DNA of 64,000 nt from Hymenobacter crusticola (GTDB lineage Bacteria > Bacteroidota > Bacteroidia > Cytophagales > Hymenobacteraceae), in NCBI RefSeq assembly GCF_002154225.1, contig NZ_MTSE01000006.1, positions 124,001-188,000 of the forward strand, written 5' to 3'. This document shows, one piece after another, positions 33,205 to 42,762 of this stretch (position 1 is the first letter of the stretch; the number at the start of each line of letters is the position of its first letter). A model generated the notes under the pieces. It searched no databases. It saw nothing but the letters and a program-made list of their open reading frames with translations, and had not been told where the DNA came from. The position numbers and the translations under genes were made by a program.

Positions 33205-34734
33205 CTAAAAAGTGAAGCCGACTGTAGCCGTGGTAGTAAAGCGGTTGGTATTCACCGCAATTACTGGCTGCGCACCACTATTCAAGGTATAGGGGCTGTA
33301 GAAACGGTCGTTGGTATTGTATACACCAGTTAAGTCGAGGAAGAAGTTGTTCTGCCGCAAACCTACGCCACCAGTGATGTAATTCTGGGTACGGTCGAAG
33401 TCACTGGATTGGAATGGGTCGCCGTAGCGAGCATACCCCAGTCGTAGCCGAAACACGTCGAGGCGAGCTTCTCCACCAACACGAAAGTTGACTGTTGAGC
33501 GGTATAATGACTTGATAGCTTGGTTTTCAACATCGTAGCCATAAGCAGGCGTCGAGCTGAAATTGTCGCTGTTGTCGTCGCTGAACTTCGCTTGGCTGTA
33601 ATTCAGATACTCTACATCTCCCGACAGGAAACCGTACTTACCAATAGTAACTGCCACACCACCTGATGCCCGAAATGGCGTGGTAAGCTGGTAAGTATAG
33701 GAACTCGGCTGCGTGTTTACCGTAGCACCTGTCGTTGTTTGTCCGCCCCCGAGGGGAACAGCTGGGCTGTAGTTGGACGTAAGCGTCGTGCTGTAGTCAT
33801 CTGTTAAGCGCATGAACGTTGGCGTCTGAACGGAAGCGCCAAGCCGCACCATATCGGTTACCCGATAGATAGCCCCCACTCGCAGGTTGAAGCCCGTGCC
33901 TCGCGTTTGGTACTGATCAACTAGTGACAAGCTACCGAAGTAATTGGTCACATCATTGTCCGACTCCTGGTAGTTACGGGATTCGTTGTAGCGCGTGTTT
34001 ATAATACCTAGCCCTATACCTAGGTATAGTTTATCGCGGTAGTTAGCACCGTAACCAAAATCATACTGCGTCTGCGCCCCCTTAGTGATAACCGTTTCGC
34101 TCTGGTTGATGGCACCTTGGCGCTCTAGTAATGTAGGCGTGTACGTGCGACCAGTGCGTGGGTCGACATTCGTCAGCAACGCACCATAGGCTAAGCCATC
34201 CAGCGTTTCGTAGCTCTGATTATCGTCTTCTTTATAAATCTGCGTGCTGTCGACCCGCTGCTCGCGAAAACGCTGGAAGAGGGAGCGTTGGTCGTCTACA
34301 CTTCCTGCGTACCGGAAAGAGGTGTTGAAATTATTTACCCGGTTTATTCCGACAGCAAAAGTGCCACTGCGCCAGTCACTATCATCGTTGTCGGGCTTGC
34401 GATTAGTAAAAGCAGCCCCAAAGCTCGCAACATGCAGGTTATTGCGTGAAGCGTCTGTTTTAGAGCCGGTGCCGGTGCTACTACTGCTCGTGATACTATA
34501 GCCTGGTGAAAAGGAAATTTCTGACTTTTGATATAGGCCTAGCCCAGCCGGGTTGGTTATCAAGCTACCTAGGTCAGCCCCCACTGCTACGCTAGAGCCA
34601 CCAATAGCTTGCGTACGAGCTGGTCCCCCAAATTGCAACCGCGAATAACGCAAGGCGTCGTCTTCGGTTTGGGCAAAAGCGTGGCTGGCCCAGCCCATAA
34701 GAGCTAAGCCAAGCCAGTATTGTTTGTTTTTCAT
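33205..34734 (-). CDS. Outer-membrane beta-barrel, OmpP1/FadL-like
   Basis: A 509-residue protein with a signal peptide (MKNKQYWLGLALMGWASHAF, then AQ). The mature N-terminus ALRYSRLQFGGPARTQAIGG and GSLITNPAGLGLYQKSEISF is the NPAGL signature of OmpP1/FadL-like barrels, followed by many alternating hydrophobic strands, and the chain ends TTATVGFTF with a terminal Phe. FadL proteins pass hydrophobic compounds through the outer membrane, but Bacteroidota members of this superfamily have varied roles. It lies in a leftward pair with the Gly-rich lipoprotein gene upstream (69-base gap). Function beyond the fold is not clear. Confidence 0.75.
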   Translation of the reverse strand: MKNKQYWLGLALMGWASHAFAQTEDDALRYSRLQFGGPARTQAIGGSSVAVGADLGSLITNPAGLGLYQKSEISFSPGYSITSSSSTGTGSKTDASRNNLHVASFGAAFTNRKPDNDDSDWRSGTFAVGINRVNNFNTSFRYAGSVDDQRSLFQRFREQRVDSTQIYKEDDNQSYETLDGLAYGALLTNVDPRTGRTYTPTLLERQGAINQSETVITKGAQTQYDFGYGANYRDKLYLGIGLGIINTRYNESRNYQESDNDVTNYFGSLSLVDQYQTRGTGFNLRVGAIYRVTDMVRLGASVQTPTFMRLTDDYSTTLTSNYSPAVPLGGGQTTTGATVNTQPSSYTYQLTTPFRASGGVAVTIGKYGFLSGDVEYLNYSQAKFSDDNSDNFSSTPAYGYDVENQAIKSLYRSTVNFRVGGEARLDVFRLRLGYARYGDPFQSSDFDRTQNYITGGVGLRQNNFFLDLTGVYNTNDRFYSPYTLNSGAQPVIAVNTNRFTTTATVGFTF

Positions 34735-34803
34735 AGAGTTAGAAGGTGACCACTATCTGATGGTCGTTCACCTGAGATAACGCTGCTCGGCAGTTGGTAG
34801 TAT

Positions 34804-36189
34804 CTACCGGATGCGGCCACGGCCACCGCCGCCACCACCTCCACCGCCGAAGTTGCCACCGCCGCCACTAGAGCCCCCAAATGAAGGCGCAGGCGACGAC
34901 ACACGCGCTGGTTCTGAGTAGGTACGCGTTGGCTCCGAGTACGTGCGCGTTGGCTGCGAATAGGTCCGCGACTCGTAAGTACGCTGTGGAGTCGATTGGT
35001 TTTGGTTGCTCACTTCACTGTTACGGAATACCTCGCTAATGCGGCTCCGGCGCTGTGCCTGCTGATAATCTTGTGGCGTGGTTGAACCAGCAGCGTTCGT
35101 GTTATCAACCATCTGCTCCCGACGTCCGCGGCCTGAGTAATCGAGGCGTGGCTGTTCTGTCGACTGTGTGCTAGGATCTATCGTGCGGCGGCTCAACCGA
35201 CCTTCACGGGCGCCCCGCTCGGTCTCGCTCATCACGCGCTCGTTGAGGTTGTAATTGTTATTGGGAGCAGCTAACCCATTGGTTTGCTGCGACTGATAAG
35301 TGCCTGGCTCCGTTATCCGGCCGCGTGCACGTGCCGGAGCAACGCTAGGCCCAGCATTGCCTACCACGCTGGTGTTAGGTGCTACGATGCCGCTGGTATT
35401 TGGCGAAGCTGTTAGGCCACCTTGGCTCACGTAACGACCGCCACGGCCCCCACCACCAATAGGTTGGCTAGCTGAAACTGCCTCACGGGCACGATCTACC
35501 CGCGGAGCATAGCGTACGTTGCGGCGACCATAGTCACCATTGCCCCCCCAATAACCGGAGTTGCCGTAGGCGTAACCAGAACCTAGCCCGTAGTAACCGC
35601 CACCGTACAGGCCGCCGTAGTACGGGTTGTAAAAGCTATCATAGAAGCCTCCGTAGCCGAGGCCATAAGGACGGTACCCTCCGTAATTACCGAAGCCTAG
35701 GCCGAGGCTCAGATAAGAGCCGCCAAAGCCGTAACCGAAGGGGCTATAGAATGAGCTGTAGAACGGATCGTAAAATCCGCCGTAGCCAGTGCCTAAGCCA
35801 TAGTAAGGAGAAAACGCGCTGCCGTAGCCACCGCCTACGAAGTAAGGATCGGTGTACACGGGGCTGTAATAGCTCAGCCCGCTATAAGAAGAGTTATTGA
35901 AGCGACCTAGGCGCGAAGCATAGCTGTCATCATAGTACTCCGAGGAGCCACTCGACGAGCTGTTTTGATTGCCGCTATATTCAGGATTGGTGTCTTCGTC
36001 AATGCCTTGTCCTTGAACGGCGTATTGATCATCCGTCGCGGTAGAAGCCGTGGCCACTTGCGTCGTCCGATCCTTGGATGAATAATAGACGCCGTCGTTC
36101 TCCGTAGAGGTTATGCCCGAGGTACTGGCGCAGCCACTCAGGGCGAGCAGCGCTACCGCGGGAACTAGGGTGGTTAATTTATTTTTCAT
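34804..36189 (-). CDS. Gly/Tyr/Ser-rich lipoprotein
   Basis: A 461-residue protein. ATG 36189 gives a lipoprotein signal (MKNKLTTLVPAVALLALSGC, Cys20); an in-frame start at 36357 would bury it. Residues 105-220 are Gly/Tyr/Phe repeats, with GYGGFYD at 135-141 and again at 178-184 and YYGLG at 129 and 199. Residues 225-400 are polar and Arg/Gln/Asn rich, then comes a repeated RTYSEPT-type stretch and a poly-Gly tail ending GRGRIR. The composition suggests a flexible surface or adhesive protein. No enzymatic family is visible. It may be co-transcribed with the FadL-like gene. Confidence 0.75.
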   Translation of the reverse strand: MKNKLTTLVPAVALLALSGCASTSGITSTENDGVYYSSKDRTTQVATASTATDDQYAVQGQGIDEDTNPEYSGNQNSSSSGSSEYYDDSYASRLGRFNNSSYSGLSYYSPVYTDPYFVGGGYGSAFSPYYGLGTGYGGFYDPFYSSFYSPFGYGFGGSYLSLGLGFGNYGGYRPYGLGYGGFYDSFYNPYYGGLYGGGYYGLGSGYAYGNSGYWGGNGDYGRRNVRYAPRVDRAREAVSASQPIGGGGRGGRYVSQGGLTASPNTSGIVAPNTSVVGNAGPSVAPARARGRITEPGTYQSQQTNGLAAPNNNYNLNERVMSETERGAREGRLSRRTIDPSTQSTEQPRLDYSGRGRREQMVDNTNAAGSTTPQDYQQAQRRSRISEVFRNSEVSNQNQSTPQRTYESRTYSQPTRTYSEPTRTYSEPARVSSPAPSFGGSSGGGGNFGGGGGGGGGRGRIR

Positions 36190-36371
36190 GGCTGCTTGCG
36201 CGTAAAGAGAAACCCAAATAATGGAGAACGAATGAGGTCCCGTAGTCTGAATTCTAAAAAGAAAGCTACTCAGGGATAATAACGTAAATTTACGCCGAAA
36301 CGGTGCTTTTTTACTATCAAATCTTGTACCGATACAAGAACCGCTTCGACTACTCAAAGATACTCTAAAAC

Positions 36372-37847
36372 ATGAGCAAAAGTTTGCCTAAGCGTAGCGA
36401 GGATTACTCCTTGTGGTACAACGAATTAGTAAAGCGTGCTGGCCTAGCCGAAAACTCCGCCGTACGCGGCTGCATGGTCATTAAGCCCTACGGCTACGCC
36501 ATCTGGGAGAAGATGCAACGCCAGCTCGATGACATGTTTAAGCGTACAGGTCATCAGAACGCTTATTTTCCGCTTTTCGTGCCCAAAAGCCTGTTTGAAG
36601 CGGAGGAAAAAAACGCCGAAGGTTTTGCTAAAGAATGCGCCGTCGTAACCCACTATCGGCTCCAAACAGACCCCGATAATCCAGGCAAGCTACGCGTTGA
36701 TCCTAACGCGAAGCTAGAGGAAGAGTTGATTGTACGGCCGACCTCAGAAGCCATCATCTGGAGCACCTACAAAAACTGGATTCAGAGCTACCGCGACCTA
36801 CCACTTCTCATCAACCAATGGGCTAACGTGGTGCGCTGGGAAATGCGCACGCGCCTGTTCCTGCGTACGGCTGAGTTCTTGTGGCAAGAAGGACATACAG
36901 CCCACGCCACTGCCGAGGAAGCGCTAGCCGAAACCCGGCAAATGCTAAACGTGTACGCCGAGTTTGCCGAAGAGCACCTAGCCCTGCCGGTAGTGCGCGG
37001 TGTGAAGACAGAAAACGAGCGTTTTGCGGGTGCTCTGGAAACCTATTGCATCGAAGGCATGATGCAGGATGGTAAGGCGCTGCAAGCCGGTACCTCGCAC
37101 TTCCTAGGGCAGAATTTTGCCAAAGCGTTCGACGTGCAGTTTCAGACGAAAGAAGGCCAGCTAGAGCATGTGTGGGGTACAAGCTGGGGCGTGAGCACCC
37201 GCCTGATGGGTGCCCTCGTCATGGCGCACTCCGACGACGAAGGCTTAGTGCTGCCACCCAAGCTAGCTCCTATTCAGGTGGTCATCGTGCCAATCTACAA
37301 AACGGGCCAGCTCGATGAGCTGCTGGAGCGTATCCGCCCGATCCAGATGGGGTTGATTGAACGCGGCATCAGCGTGAAGGTAGACGACCGCGACACGGAG
37401 CGTCCTGGCTACAAGTTTGCCGAGTGGGAAATGAAGGGCGTACCAGTGCGTCTAGCAGTTGGGGCCCGCGACCTAGACAACGGCACCGTCGAAGTAGCGC
37501 GCCGTGACACCAAAGAGAAGATGAACCTGCCGCTGGCCGATATCGTGAACAGCATCGATCAGCTGCTCACCGACATGCAAGCCAACATCTACCGCAAGGC
37601 CCTTGCCTACCGCGAAGAGCACACCACGCGCGTCGACACCTACGACGAGTTCAAGCAGGTGCTCGATACGAAAGGCGGCTTTGTGGTGGCGCACTGGGAT
37701 GGCACCTCCGAAACCGAAGAGCGCATCAAAGACGAAACCAAGGCAACCATCCGGTGCATTGCCCTCAACGAACCCGACGAAGAAGGCACGTGCATCCTGA
37801 CGGGCAAACCCAGCTCTCGCCGCGTTTACTTCGCCCGGGCCTACTAG
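36372..37847 (+). CDS. proS: Prolyl-tRNA synthetase, short (archaeal/eukaryote-like) type
   Basis: A 491-residue class II aminoacyl-tRNA synthetase that charges tRNA-Pro. Start [20 protein letters not shown] and length fit the ProS type without the internal editing domain. Motif 1 region is [17 protein letters not shown], motif 2 is [20 protein letters not shown], and motif 3 lies near [20 protein letters not shown]. The anticodon-binding domain follows ([29 protein letters not shown]), and the C-terminus ends RRVYFARAY as in other members. It is divergent from the Gly-rich lipoprotein gene. Confidence 0.97.
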   Translation: MSKSLPKRSEDYSLWYNELVKRAGLAENSAVRGCMVIKPYGYAIWEKMQRQLDDMFKRTGHQNAYFPLFVPKSLFEAEEKNAEGFAKECAVVTHYRLQTDPDNPGKLRVDPNAKLEEELIVRPTSEAIIWSTYKNWIQSYRDLPLLINQWANVVRWEMRTRLFLRTAEFLWQEGHTAHATAEEALAETRQMLNVYAEFAEEHLALPVVRGVKTENERFAGALETYCIEGMMQDGKALQAGTSHFLGQNFAKAFDVQFQTKEGQLEHVWGTSWGVSTRLMGALVMAHSDDEGLVLPPKLAPIQVVIVPIYKTGQLDELLERIRPIQMGLIERGISVKVDDRDTERPGYKFAEWEMKGVPVRLAVGARDLDNGTVEVARRDTKEKMNLPLADIVNSIDQLLTDMQANIYRKALAYREEHTTRVDTYDEFKQVLDTKGGFVVAHWDGTSETEERIKDETKATIRCIALNEPDEEGTCILTGKPSSRRVYFARAY

Positions 37848-37862
37848 GCAAACAATGCGACC

Positions 37863-37916
37863 TTTGTTGTAGCCTGCGCCTGAACTACCTACGAACGCGG
37901 ACTATGAAATTCACGA
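37863..37916. repeat. Dispersed palindromic repeat, degenerate copy B
   Basis: The order of blocks matches copy A at 19143-19211: TTTGT-TGTAGCCTGCGC, a short variable middle, then ACGCGGACTA followed by a decayed right arm (TGAAATTCACG against CAAAGTCCGCG). Copy B has lost the perfect right-hand hairpin. It lies between proS and its terminator. Confidence 0.5.
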
Positions 37917-37917
37917 T

Positions 37918-37955
37918 ACAGCAACGCCCCTGAGTAACTCAGGGGCGTTGCTGTT
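37918..37955. terminator. Strong hairpin after proS
   Basis: A 17-bp perfect stem (37918-37934 with 37939-37955, small loop) containing CGCCCCTGAG. There is no long T run. It ends the proS unit before the permease gene. Confidence 0.65.
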
Positions 37956-38050
37956 AGAAATAATCCCTACTTTGTCCGAACCAGGACCTAGCTAGATTTT
38001 CTGGTGCGCTAGTATTCTATTCTATACCTCACCAAAATCAGCTTGACGGG

Positions 38051-39463
38051 ATGAGTGCTCCTCAGCTTAATCGTGCACTTGGGTTGCGCCTCGTGATTGT
38101 AGTCGTGATTGGTAACATTCTCGGCTCGGGCGTGTACAAGAAAGTTGCGCCCATGGCCGCGGAGCTGCACTCGTCGGGCTGGATTTTGATTTGTTGGGTA
38201 CTCGGGGGCATTATTACCTTGTTTGGGGCGCTGAGCAACGCCGAAGTAGCCGGGCTTTTGGCCGATACCGGCGGCGACTACGCTTATTTCCGGAAGATTT
38301 ACAACCGCTTTTTTGCCTTCATTTTTGGCTGGTCGTTATTCACGGTCATCCAGACGGCCACTATTGCTTCGTTGGCCTATGTCTTCGCGCAGTCGTTGGC
38401 CAGCATTGTGTCCTTACCGCCCGTCCTGACTTCCCTGGCTGATTTTAACCTCGCCGGTGTGTTTTACCCTTTTGCCGATTTCAATGTAAAGCTCACTGCC
38501 ATTCTGCTCATTACGCTGCTTACTTGGCTCAATACAAAAGGCATTAAGACCAGCGCGAGTGTGAGCACGGCCATTCTAGCGCTGGTCTTTATAGGCATTT
38601 TTGTCATTGTGGCGTTCGGTTTGGCGCACAGCCCCAAGAGCCTAGGCAGCGTCGTATCGACCCAGACCACTGATCCGGGGCACAGCGTCACACTAAGCAG
38701 CATTTTTACGGGCATGCTGTCGGCGTTCTGGGCGTACCAGGGCTGGGCATCTATTGGGTATATCGGGGGCGAAGTGAAGGATGCCAAGCGCAATATTCCG
38801 CGCGGCATTGCAGTCGGGGTATTTATCATCATTGCCCTGTACCTGCTGGTCAATACTACCTATCTGTCGCTCCTGTCTATTCCCCAGCTGGAGCAGATCT
38901 ACAAAACCGGCAATCAGATAACCGCCATTGAGGCTGTCCGGAGCTTTTGGGGCACAAACGGCGCGCTGTTTATCTCGGTGCTCATTCTGGTTACAACCCT
39001 AGGCTGTACCAATGCTTCCATCCTATCCGGCTGTCGGCCTTATTTTGCCATGGCCCGCGAAGGCCTGTTCTTTTCCAAAGCCGCCGAGCTAAACGAAGCG
39101 CGCGTACCGGCCAACTCGTTGCTTTTTCAAGGCGTGTGGTCTTGCTTGCTGGTGCTCTCCGGCACGTTCGATCAACTGACGGACATGATCATCTTTGCCG
39201 TCTTTATCTACTATGGCGCTACTACACTTGGCGTCTTTATTCTGCGCAAGCGTATGCCCGACGCTCCACGCCCCTATAAGGTATGGGGGTACCCCATCGT
39301 GCCCGCCATCATGATTTTGTTTTGTATCGCCTTGGTTATCAACACCACCTTTGCTCGCCCACGGGAAGCAGCCATTGGCCTCGTGCTGATGCTTACTGGC
39401 GTACCGATGTATCTCTGGTTCAACCGGAAAGAACGCGCAGTGTTGCAGCAAGAGCCAGCCTAG
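38051..39463 (+). CDS. Amino acid permease, APC superfamily
   Basis: A 470-residue inner-membrane transporter with about twelve helices. Helix 1 carries VVVIGNILGSGVYKKVAPMA, the APC substrate-binding GSG-like break, and helix 2 contains WVLGGIITLFGALSNAEVAG; GDYAYFRKIYNRFFAFIFGW and FWAYQGWASIGYIGGEVKDA are typical of LAT/YfnA-like members. These take up or exchange amino acids. The substrate is not clear from sequence. It is a stand-alone gene with the ATG at 38051. Confidence 0.9.
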   Translation: MSAPQLNRALGLRLVIVVVIGNILGSGVYKKVAPMAAELHSSGWILICWVLGGIITLFGALSNAEVAGLLADTGGDYAYFRKIYNRFFAFIFGWSLFTVIQTATIASLAYVFAQSLASIVSLPPVLTSLADFNLAGVFYPFADFNVKLTAILLITLLTWLNTKGIKTSASVSTAILALVFIGIFVIVAFGLAHSPKSLGSVVSTQTTDPGHSVTLSSIFTGMLSAFWAYQGWASIGYIGGEVKDAKRNIPRGIAVGVFIIIALYLLVNTTYLSLLSIPQLEQIYKTGNQITAIEAVRSFWGTNGALFISVLILVTTLGCTNASILSGCRPYFAMAREGLFFSKAAELNEARVPANSLLFQGVWSCLLVLSGTFDQLTDMIIFAVFIYYGATTLGVFILRKRMPDAPRPYKVWGYPIVPAIMILFCIALVINTTFARPREAAIGLVLMLTGVPMYLWFNRKERAVLQQEPA

Positions 39464-39481
39464 CTTTTTCTGCTGCCTACC

Positions 39482-39724
39482 TTATTGCGCCGCTGCAATA
39501 GCCGTCAGCAGTTCTTCGTCGGAGAGGTCGTCGTACCAATCACTTTTCAATTCCAGTCGCACGGTTTGGGCGCCGCCAGTGGGTGTGCATACTACAGGCA
39601 CTGAGCCGTCGTCGGTCTCGGCTAGTTTAGCGGCTTTATCGGCCACCTTTTCCTCTACGCCGGCATACGCTTGCACGCAGGTCCAGGTGGTCTTGTGCGA
39701 GTCAGTTACATCACGTTGTTTCAT
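39482..39724 (-). CDS. Small hypothetical protein
   Basis: An 80-residue acidic protein starting MKQRDVTDSHKTTWTCVQAY and ending WYDDLSDEELLTAIAAAQ. The C-terminal LSDEELLTAI looks like a short amphipathic helix. The frame fills a gap between the permease and the DinB-like gene, is read in the same direction as the latter, and has no competing frame of better quality. I do not recognise the family. Confidence 0.6.
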   Translation of the reverse strand: MKQRDVTDSHKTTWTCVQAYAGVEEKVADKAAKLAETDDGSVPVVCTPTGGAQTVRLELKSDWYDDLSDEELLTAIAAAQ

Positions 39725-39780
39725 CGTGGCTGCTTATACGCAGAGGCCAGCTTTTTGCTGCCAATAAGCCTAGCCGATGC

Positions 39781-40353
39781 TCACACAACCAACGCCAAGC
39801 TGGCGCGAACGGCTTGCTGCTTGGTGCGCAGGGCTTGCTGTACGTGTCGCTCCTGGTGGCGCACCACAAATTCCAAGGCTTCTCCGACACCTAGCTTTAG
39901 CAAACGGAAGAACTCGACCGGCACGGCCTTCTTATTGAGGTCGGTTTTCTGCGCGTCGGTGAGCAACACTAGCAGCTGGGTTTGGTGCGCTAAAAATTCG
40001 GCCAGTACTTCGCGACTGAGGGCGCTACCGGCGGGGTTCATGTGTTTCACGGTTTTATATTGCTTGCCGTTGCCTGGCTGCATCATCGTGATAGATTTTC
40101 GACCTAGCCAACTGTAGCGCACCAGCGTGCTCTGCGTCGCGCTAGCTACTTGCTGCACGGCCTTGCCAAGGGCCGGATTGTAGTAGCGACTGTAGCGGTT
40201 CAGGTGCTCTAAACACTCGAGCACGCTCCATTGCTCGGAGGTAGGTTTGAAATTAAGGGCAAAGTCGTCGAGCGAAGCTAGCTCTGTTTCGACGGCGGCT
40301 TGCAAGCGGCGCACGGCGGCTTGTAGTTGCACAAGGAAAGTGGTGGTATCCAT
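39781..40353 (-). CDS. DinB-like four-helix protein
   Basis: A 190-residue protein from ATG 40353 (MDTTTFLVQLQAAVRRLQAA); an in-frame start at 40416 adds 21 unlikely residues. QWSVLECLEHLNRYSRYY and the C-terminal EFVVRHQERHVQQALR give the three-histidine pattern of the DinB/YfiT metal-binding fold (DinB_2). Members are often thiol-dependent transferases or of unknown role; the substrate here is unknown. It follows the Crp/Fnr gene in the same direction after 66 bases, so that regulator may share its transcript. Confidence 0.8.
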   Translation of the reverse strand: MDTTTFLVQLQAAVRRLQAAVETELASLDDFALNFKPTSEQWSVLECLEHLNRYSRYYNPALGKAVQQVASATQSTLVRYSWLGRKSITMMQPGNGKQYKTVKHMNPAGSALSREVLAEFLAHQTQLLVLLTDAQKTDLNKKAVPVEFFRLLKLGVGEALEFVVRHQERHVQQALRTKQQAVRASLALVV

Positions 40354-40419
40354 AGCGTTGCTTTGTTTTTGACAAAGGTTGTGGATACCAGATTCCGAAA
40401 CCTTGATTAGCCTCAAGAT

Positions 40420-41025
40420 TTACCGCAGCCGGCTTAGCGTCTCGGGGGTCATGCGCAGGTACGAGGCAATGTACTTTTTCGGGATGAGCTGGAAGAGGTG
40501 CGGACTGCGCGCCAGCAGCCGCTGTAGGCGACGTTCAGGCTCGGGCAGCAGCAGGTCAATTTCGCGTTCGATGCGCCCCACTAGTACGCGTTCTAGCTCC
40601 ATGCGCCAGAACCGCGCAAAGTTGGCGTTGCTGTCGAGCAAAACCAGAAAGTCGGCGCGGCTTACGGCCAGTAGCTCCGTCTTTTTCAGCGCCTGAATGC
40701 AATAGTCGGAAGGTCGATTTTCTACAAACGATGGGAACGAGCAAATCAGGCTAGTTCCGTATGCAAACCCTACGCAGATTTCTTCCGAGGCATCGGGCAG
40801 ATAGATGCGCATGGCGCCGCTGGCCACAAAGTACAGATGATGTTCTACTTGTCCGGCCCGAATGAGAAAATCATTGCGTTTCAGCGTTACGGCCTTCGTC
40901 CAGAGCGGCAAGCACGCAGCAATATCTGCCTCGGTTAAGTAGGGTATGCGGCGCAATAAAGTAGCCAGCAAGGCTAGCTTGTCCGCACGATTAAAGGGTT
41001 GATGGTGAGCAAATTCGACGGCCAC
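40420..41025 (-). CDS. Crp/Fnr-family transcriptional regulator
   Basis: A 201-residue regulator. Residues 30-130 are a cyclic-nucleotide-binding-like beta barrel (RNDFLIRAGQVEHHLYFVAS, GAMRIYLPDASEEICVGFAY), a long helix follows, and the C-terminus PKKYIASYLRMTPETLSRLR is the recognition helix of the winged helix-turn-helix. This N-terminal pattern and the short length are typical of the many Bacteroidota Crp/Fnr members that do not bind cAMP. It probably controls itself and the DinB-like gene downstream. The effector is unknown. Confidence 0.9.
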   Translation of the reverse strand: MAVEFAHHQPFNRADKLALLATLLRRIPYLTEADIAACLPLWTKAVTLKRNDFLIRAGQVEHHLYFVASGAMRIYLPDASEEICVGFAYGTSLICSFPSFVENRPSDYCIQALKKTELLAVSRADFLVLLDSNANFARFWRMELERVLVGRIEREIDLLLPEPERRLQRLLARSPHLFQLIPKKYIASYLRMTPETLSRLR

Positions 41026-41139
41026 GTTCGCAAACAGCTTGTTGGAAGAGCAAAGTAGGAAATCCCGACCTTGCCTGCGTGGACGCCTAGCTATTTTCTG
41101 CGTATATTCCAGAGTATTCCTCTCTTTTACCCTTCTCCG

Positions 41140-41607
41140 ATGGATTGGCTAAGCATTGCGGCTCTTTTACTATTCGGTTTGCTGTTTGTGGTAGCCGAAG
41201 TGGTGTTTATTCCTGGCACTACCCTGGTGGGCTTGGTCGGCTTCGTCCTGCTGACTGCTGGTATCTGGTTGGGTTACCGCGACCTAGGCACGACAGCTGG
41301 GCACGTGGCGCTGGGCGTATCCGTGGTGCTGGTCAGTGTGATCTTGTACATCGGGCTGCGGCCGAAGAACCTAGCCAAAATGGCCCTAACGGACGTGAAC
41401 TACGCCCGCGTGCGCGACGTGCGCCAACCCGATGTGCAGCCCGGCGTTACGGGCCGCGCCCTTTCCGCTTTGCGCCCTGCCGGCACCGCCCTGTTCCTCG
41501 ACGACCGGCGCGAAGTAGTCACTCGCGGTGAGTTTTTGCCCGTTGGCACTACGGTGCGCGTACTCGGCATCGAGCACAACCGCATTGTGGTGGAGCAAGC
41601 TGGCTAG
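41140..41607 (+). CDS. NfeD-like membrane protein
   Basis: A 155-residue protein from ATG 41140 (MDWLSIAALLLFGLLFVVAE). Three closely spaced helices (residues 4-75) with VEVVFIPGTTLVGLVGFVL-like sequence are followed by a small OB-fold domain (GVTGRALSALRPAGTALF, TTVRVLGIEHNRIVVEQ). This is the short NfeD type without the serine protease domain. It lies 104 bases before floA, the standard partner, and the pair is thought to build flotillin-like membrane microdomains. ATG 41071 in frame would add 23 unlikely residues. Confidence 0.88.
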   Translation: MDWLSIAALLLFGLLFVVAEVVFIPGTTLVGLVGFVLLTAGIWLGYRDLGTTAGHVALGVSVVLVSVILYIGLRPKNLAKMALTDVNYARVRDVRQPDVQPGVTGRALSALRPAGTALFLDDRREVVTRGEFLPVGTTVRVLGIEHNRIVVEQAG

Positions 41608-41711
41608 CTTGCAGGTATCATGCTGTGAGCGGTGAAGTTATACGGCCGAGCTACCGAAAGCTGCGGTAAAAGATCGTACTTGCTACCGTTAATCGTTAGA
41701 CTCAACAGCTT

Positions 41712-42683
41712 ATGCAAATACCTTTCTTGCCTATAGTCATTGCAGCCGTTGTGCTGCTTGTCTTTCTGTACTTCTTCCCGATAAGTCTCTGGATTACGGC
41801 CATCTTCTCCGGCGTGCGTGTGAGCTTATTTCAGCTCGTGCTGATGCGCGTACGGAAAGTGTCGCCCACACTCATCGTTAACTCTTTGATTACTTCTACG
41901 AAAGCGGGACTGGAGCTAACTTCGAATGACCTAGAAACGCACTACCTAGCCGGGGGCAATGTACCTAGCGTTATTAAAGCGCTGATTTCGGCCGACAAAG
42001 CCAACATTCCGCTATCCTTTAAGCAAGCCACGGCTATCGACTTAGCAGGCCGCGACGTATTCGAGGCCGTCACGACTTCCGTTAACCCTAAGGTAATCAA
42101 CACGCCCAACGTAGCGGCTGTCGCCCAAGACGGGATTCAGCTCATTGCCAAGGCTCGGGTTACGGTGCGCGCCAACATTGCCCAACTCGTCGGTGGCGCA
42201 GGGGAAGAAACCATTCTAGCGCGCGTCGGCGAAGGCATTGTAACGAGTATCGGTTCGTCGCGCTCCCACAAGGAAGTGCTCGAAAACCCGGATAAAATCT
42301 CGAAGTTGGTACTCAGCAAGGGCCTAGATGCTGGCACCGCCTTTGAGATTCTGTCCATTGATATTGCCGATATTGACATTGGCGAAAACATCGGGGCCAA
42401 ACTTCAAATCGACCAAGCTACCGCCGACTTAAAGGTAGCTGAAGCTAAAGCCGAGGAGCGCCGCGCCATGGCTGTGGCCGTCGAACAAGAGAACCGCGCT
42501 AAGACCCAGGAAGCAAAAGCCCGCGTCGTCGACGCCGAAGCCGAAATTCCCAAAGCCATGGCTGAGGCCTTTCGCTCCGGCAACCTAGGTATTATGGACT
42601 ACTACAAAATGCGCAACATCCAATCCGACACCGACATGCGCGACTCCATTGCCAACCCCGGTGGCCAAAATAAGCCTAGCTAG
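41712..42683 (+). CDS. floA: Flotillin-like protein FloA
   Basis: A 323-residue protein of the UPF0365/FloA family. A hydrophobic N-terminus (residues 5-35) anchors it, followed by the SPFH-like domain with [38 protein letters not shown] and [24 protein letters not shown] sequence, then a coiled, Ala/Glu-rich region ([20 protein letters not shown]) and [20 protein letters not shown] at the end. FloA forms membrane assemblies that organise proteins and affect fluidity. Length and start fit the family. It follows the NfeD gene. Confidence 0.96.
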   Translation: MQIPFLPIVIAAVVLLVFLYFFPISLWITAIFSGVRVSLFQLVLMRVRKVSPTLIVNSLITSTKAGLELTSNDLETHYLAGGNVPSVIKALISADKANIPLSFKQATAIDLAGRDVFEAVTTSVNPKVINTPNVAAVAQDGIQLIAKARVTVRANIAQLVGGAGEETILARVGEGIVTSIGSSRSHKEVLENPDKISKLVLSKGLDAGTAFEILSIDIADIDIGENIGAKLQIDQATADLKVAEAKAEERRAMAVAVEQENRAKTQEAKARVVDAEAEIPKAMAEAFRSGNLGIMDYYKMRNIQSDTDMRDSIANPGGQNKPS

Positions 42684-42702
42684 CGCAGTCTGTATTTCAC
42701 AC

Positions 42703-42739
42703 AAAAAAGCCTCGCTAGGTAGTCTAGCGAGGCTTTTTT
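42703..42739. terminator. Bidirectional terminator
   Basis: A 16-bp perfect stem (42703-42718 with 42724-42739), A and T runs at the ends. It separates the convergent floA and OmpA-like genes. Confidence 0.85.
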
Positions 42740-42762
42740 TATGTATTTGGAGTAAGTACTGT

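Noticed and set aside
34920..34975. Short direct repeats near the end of the Gly-rich lipoprotein gene that look like a small repeat array
   Set aside because: They encode repeated RTYSEPT-type residues in frame and are not CRISPR repeats: there are no regular spacers.
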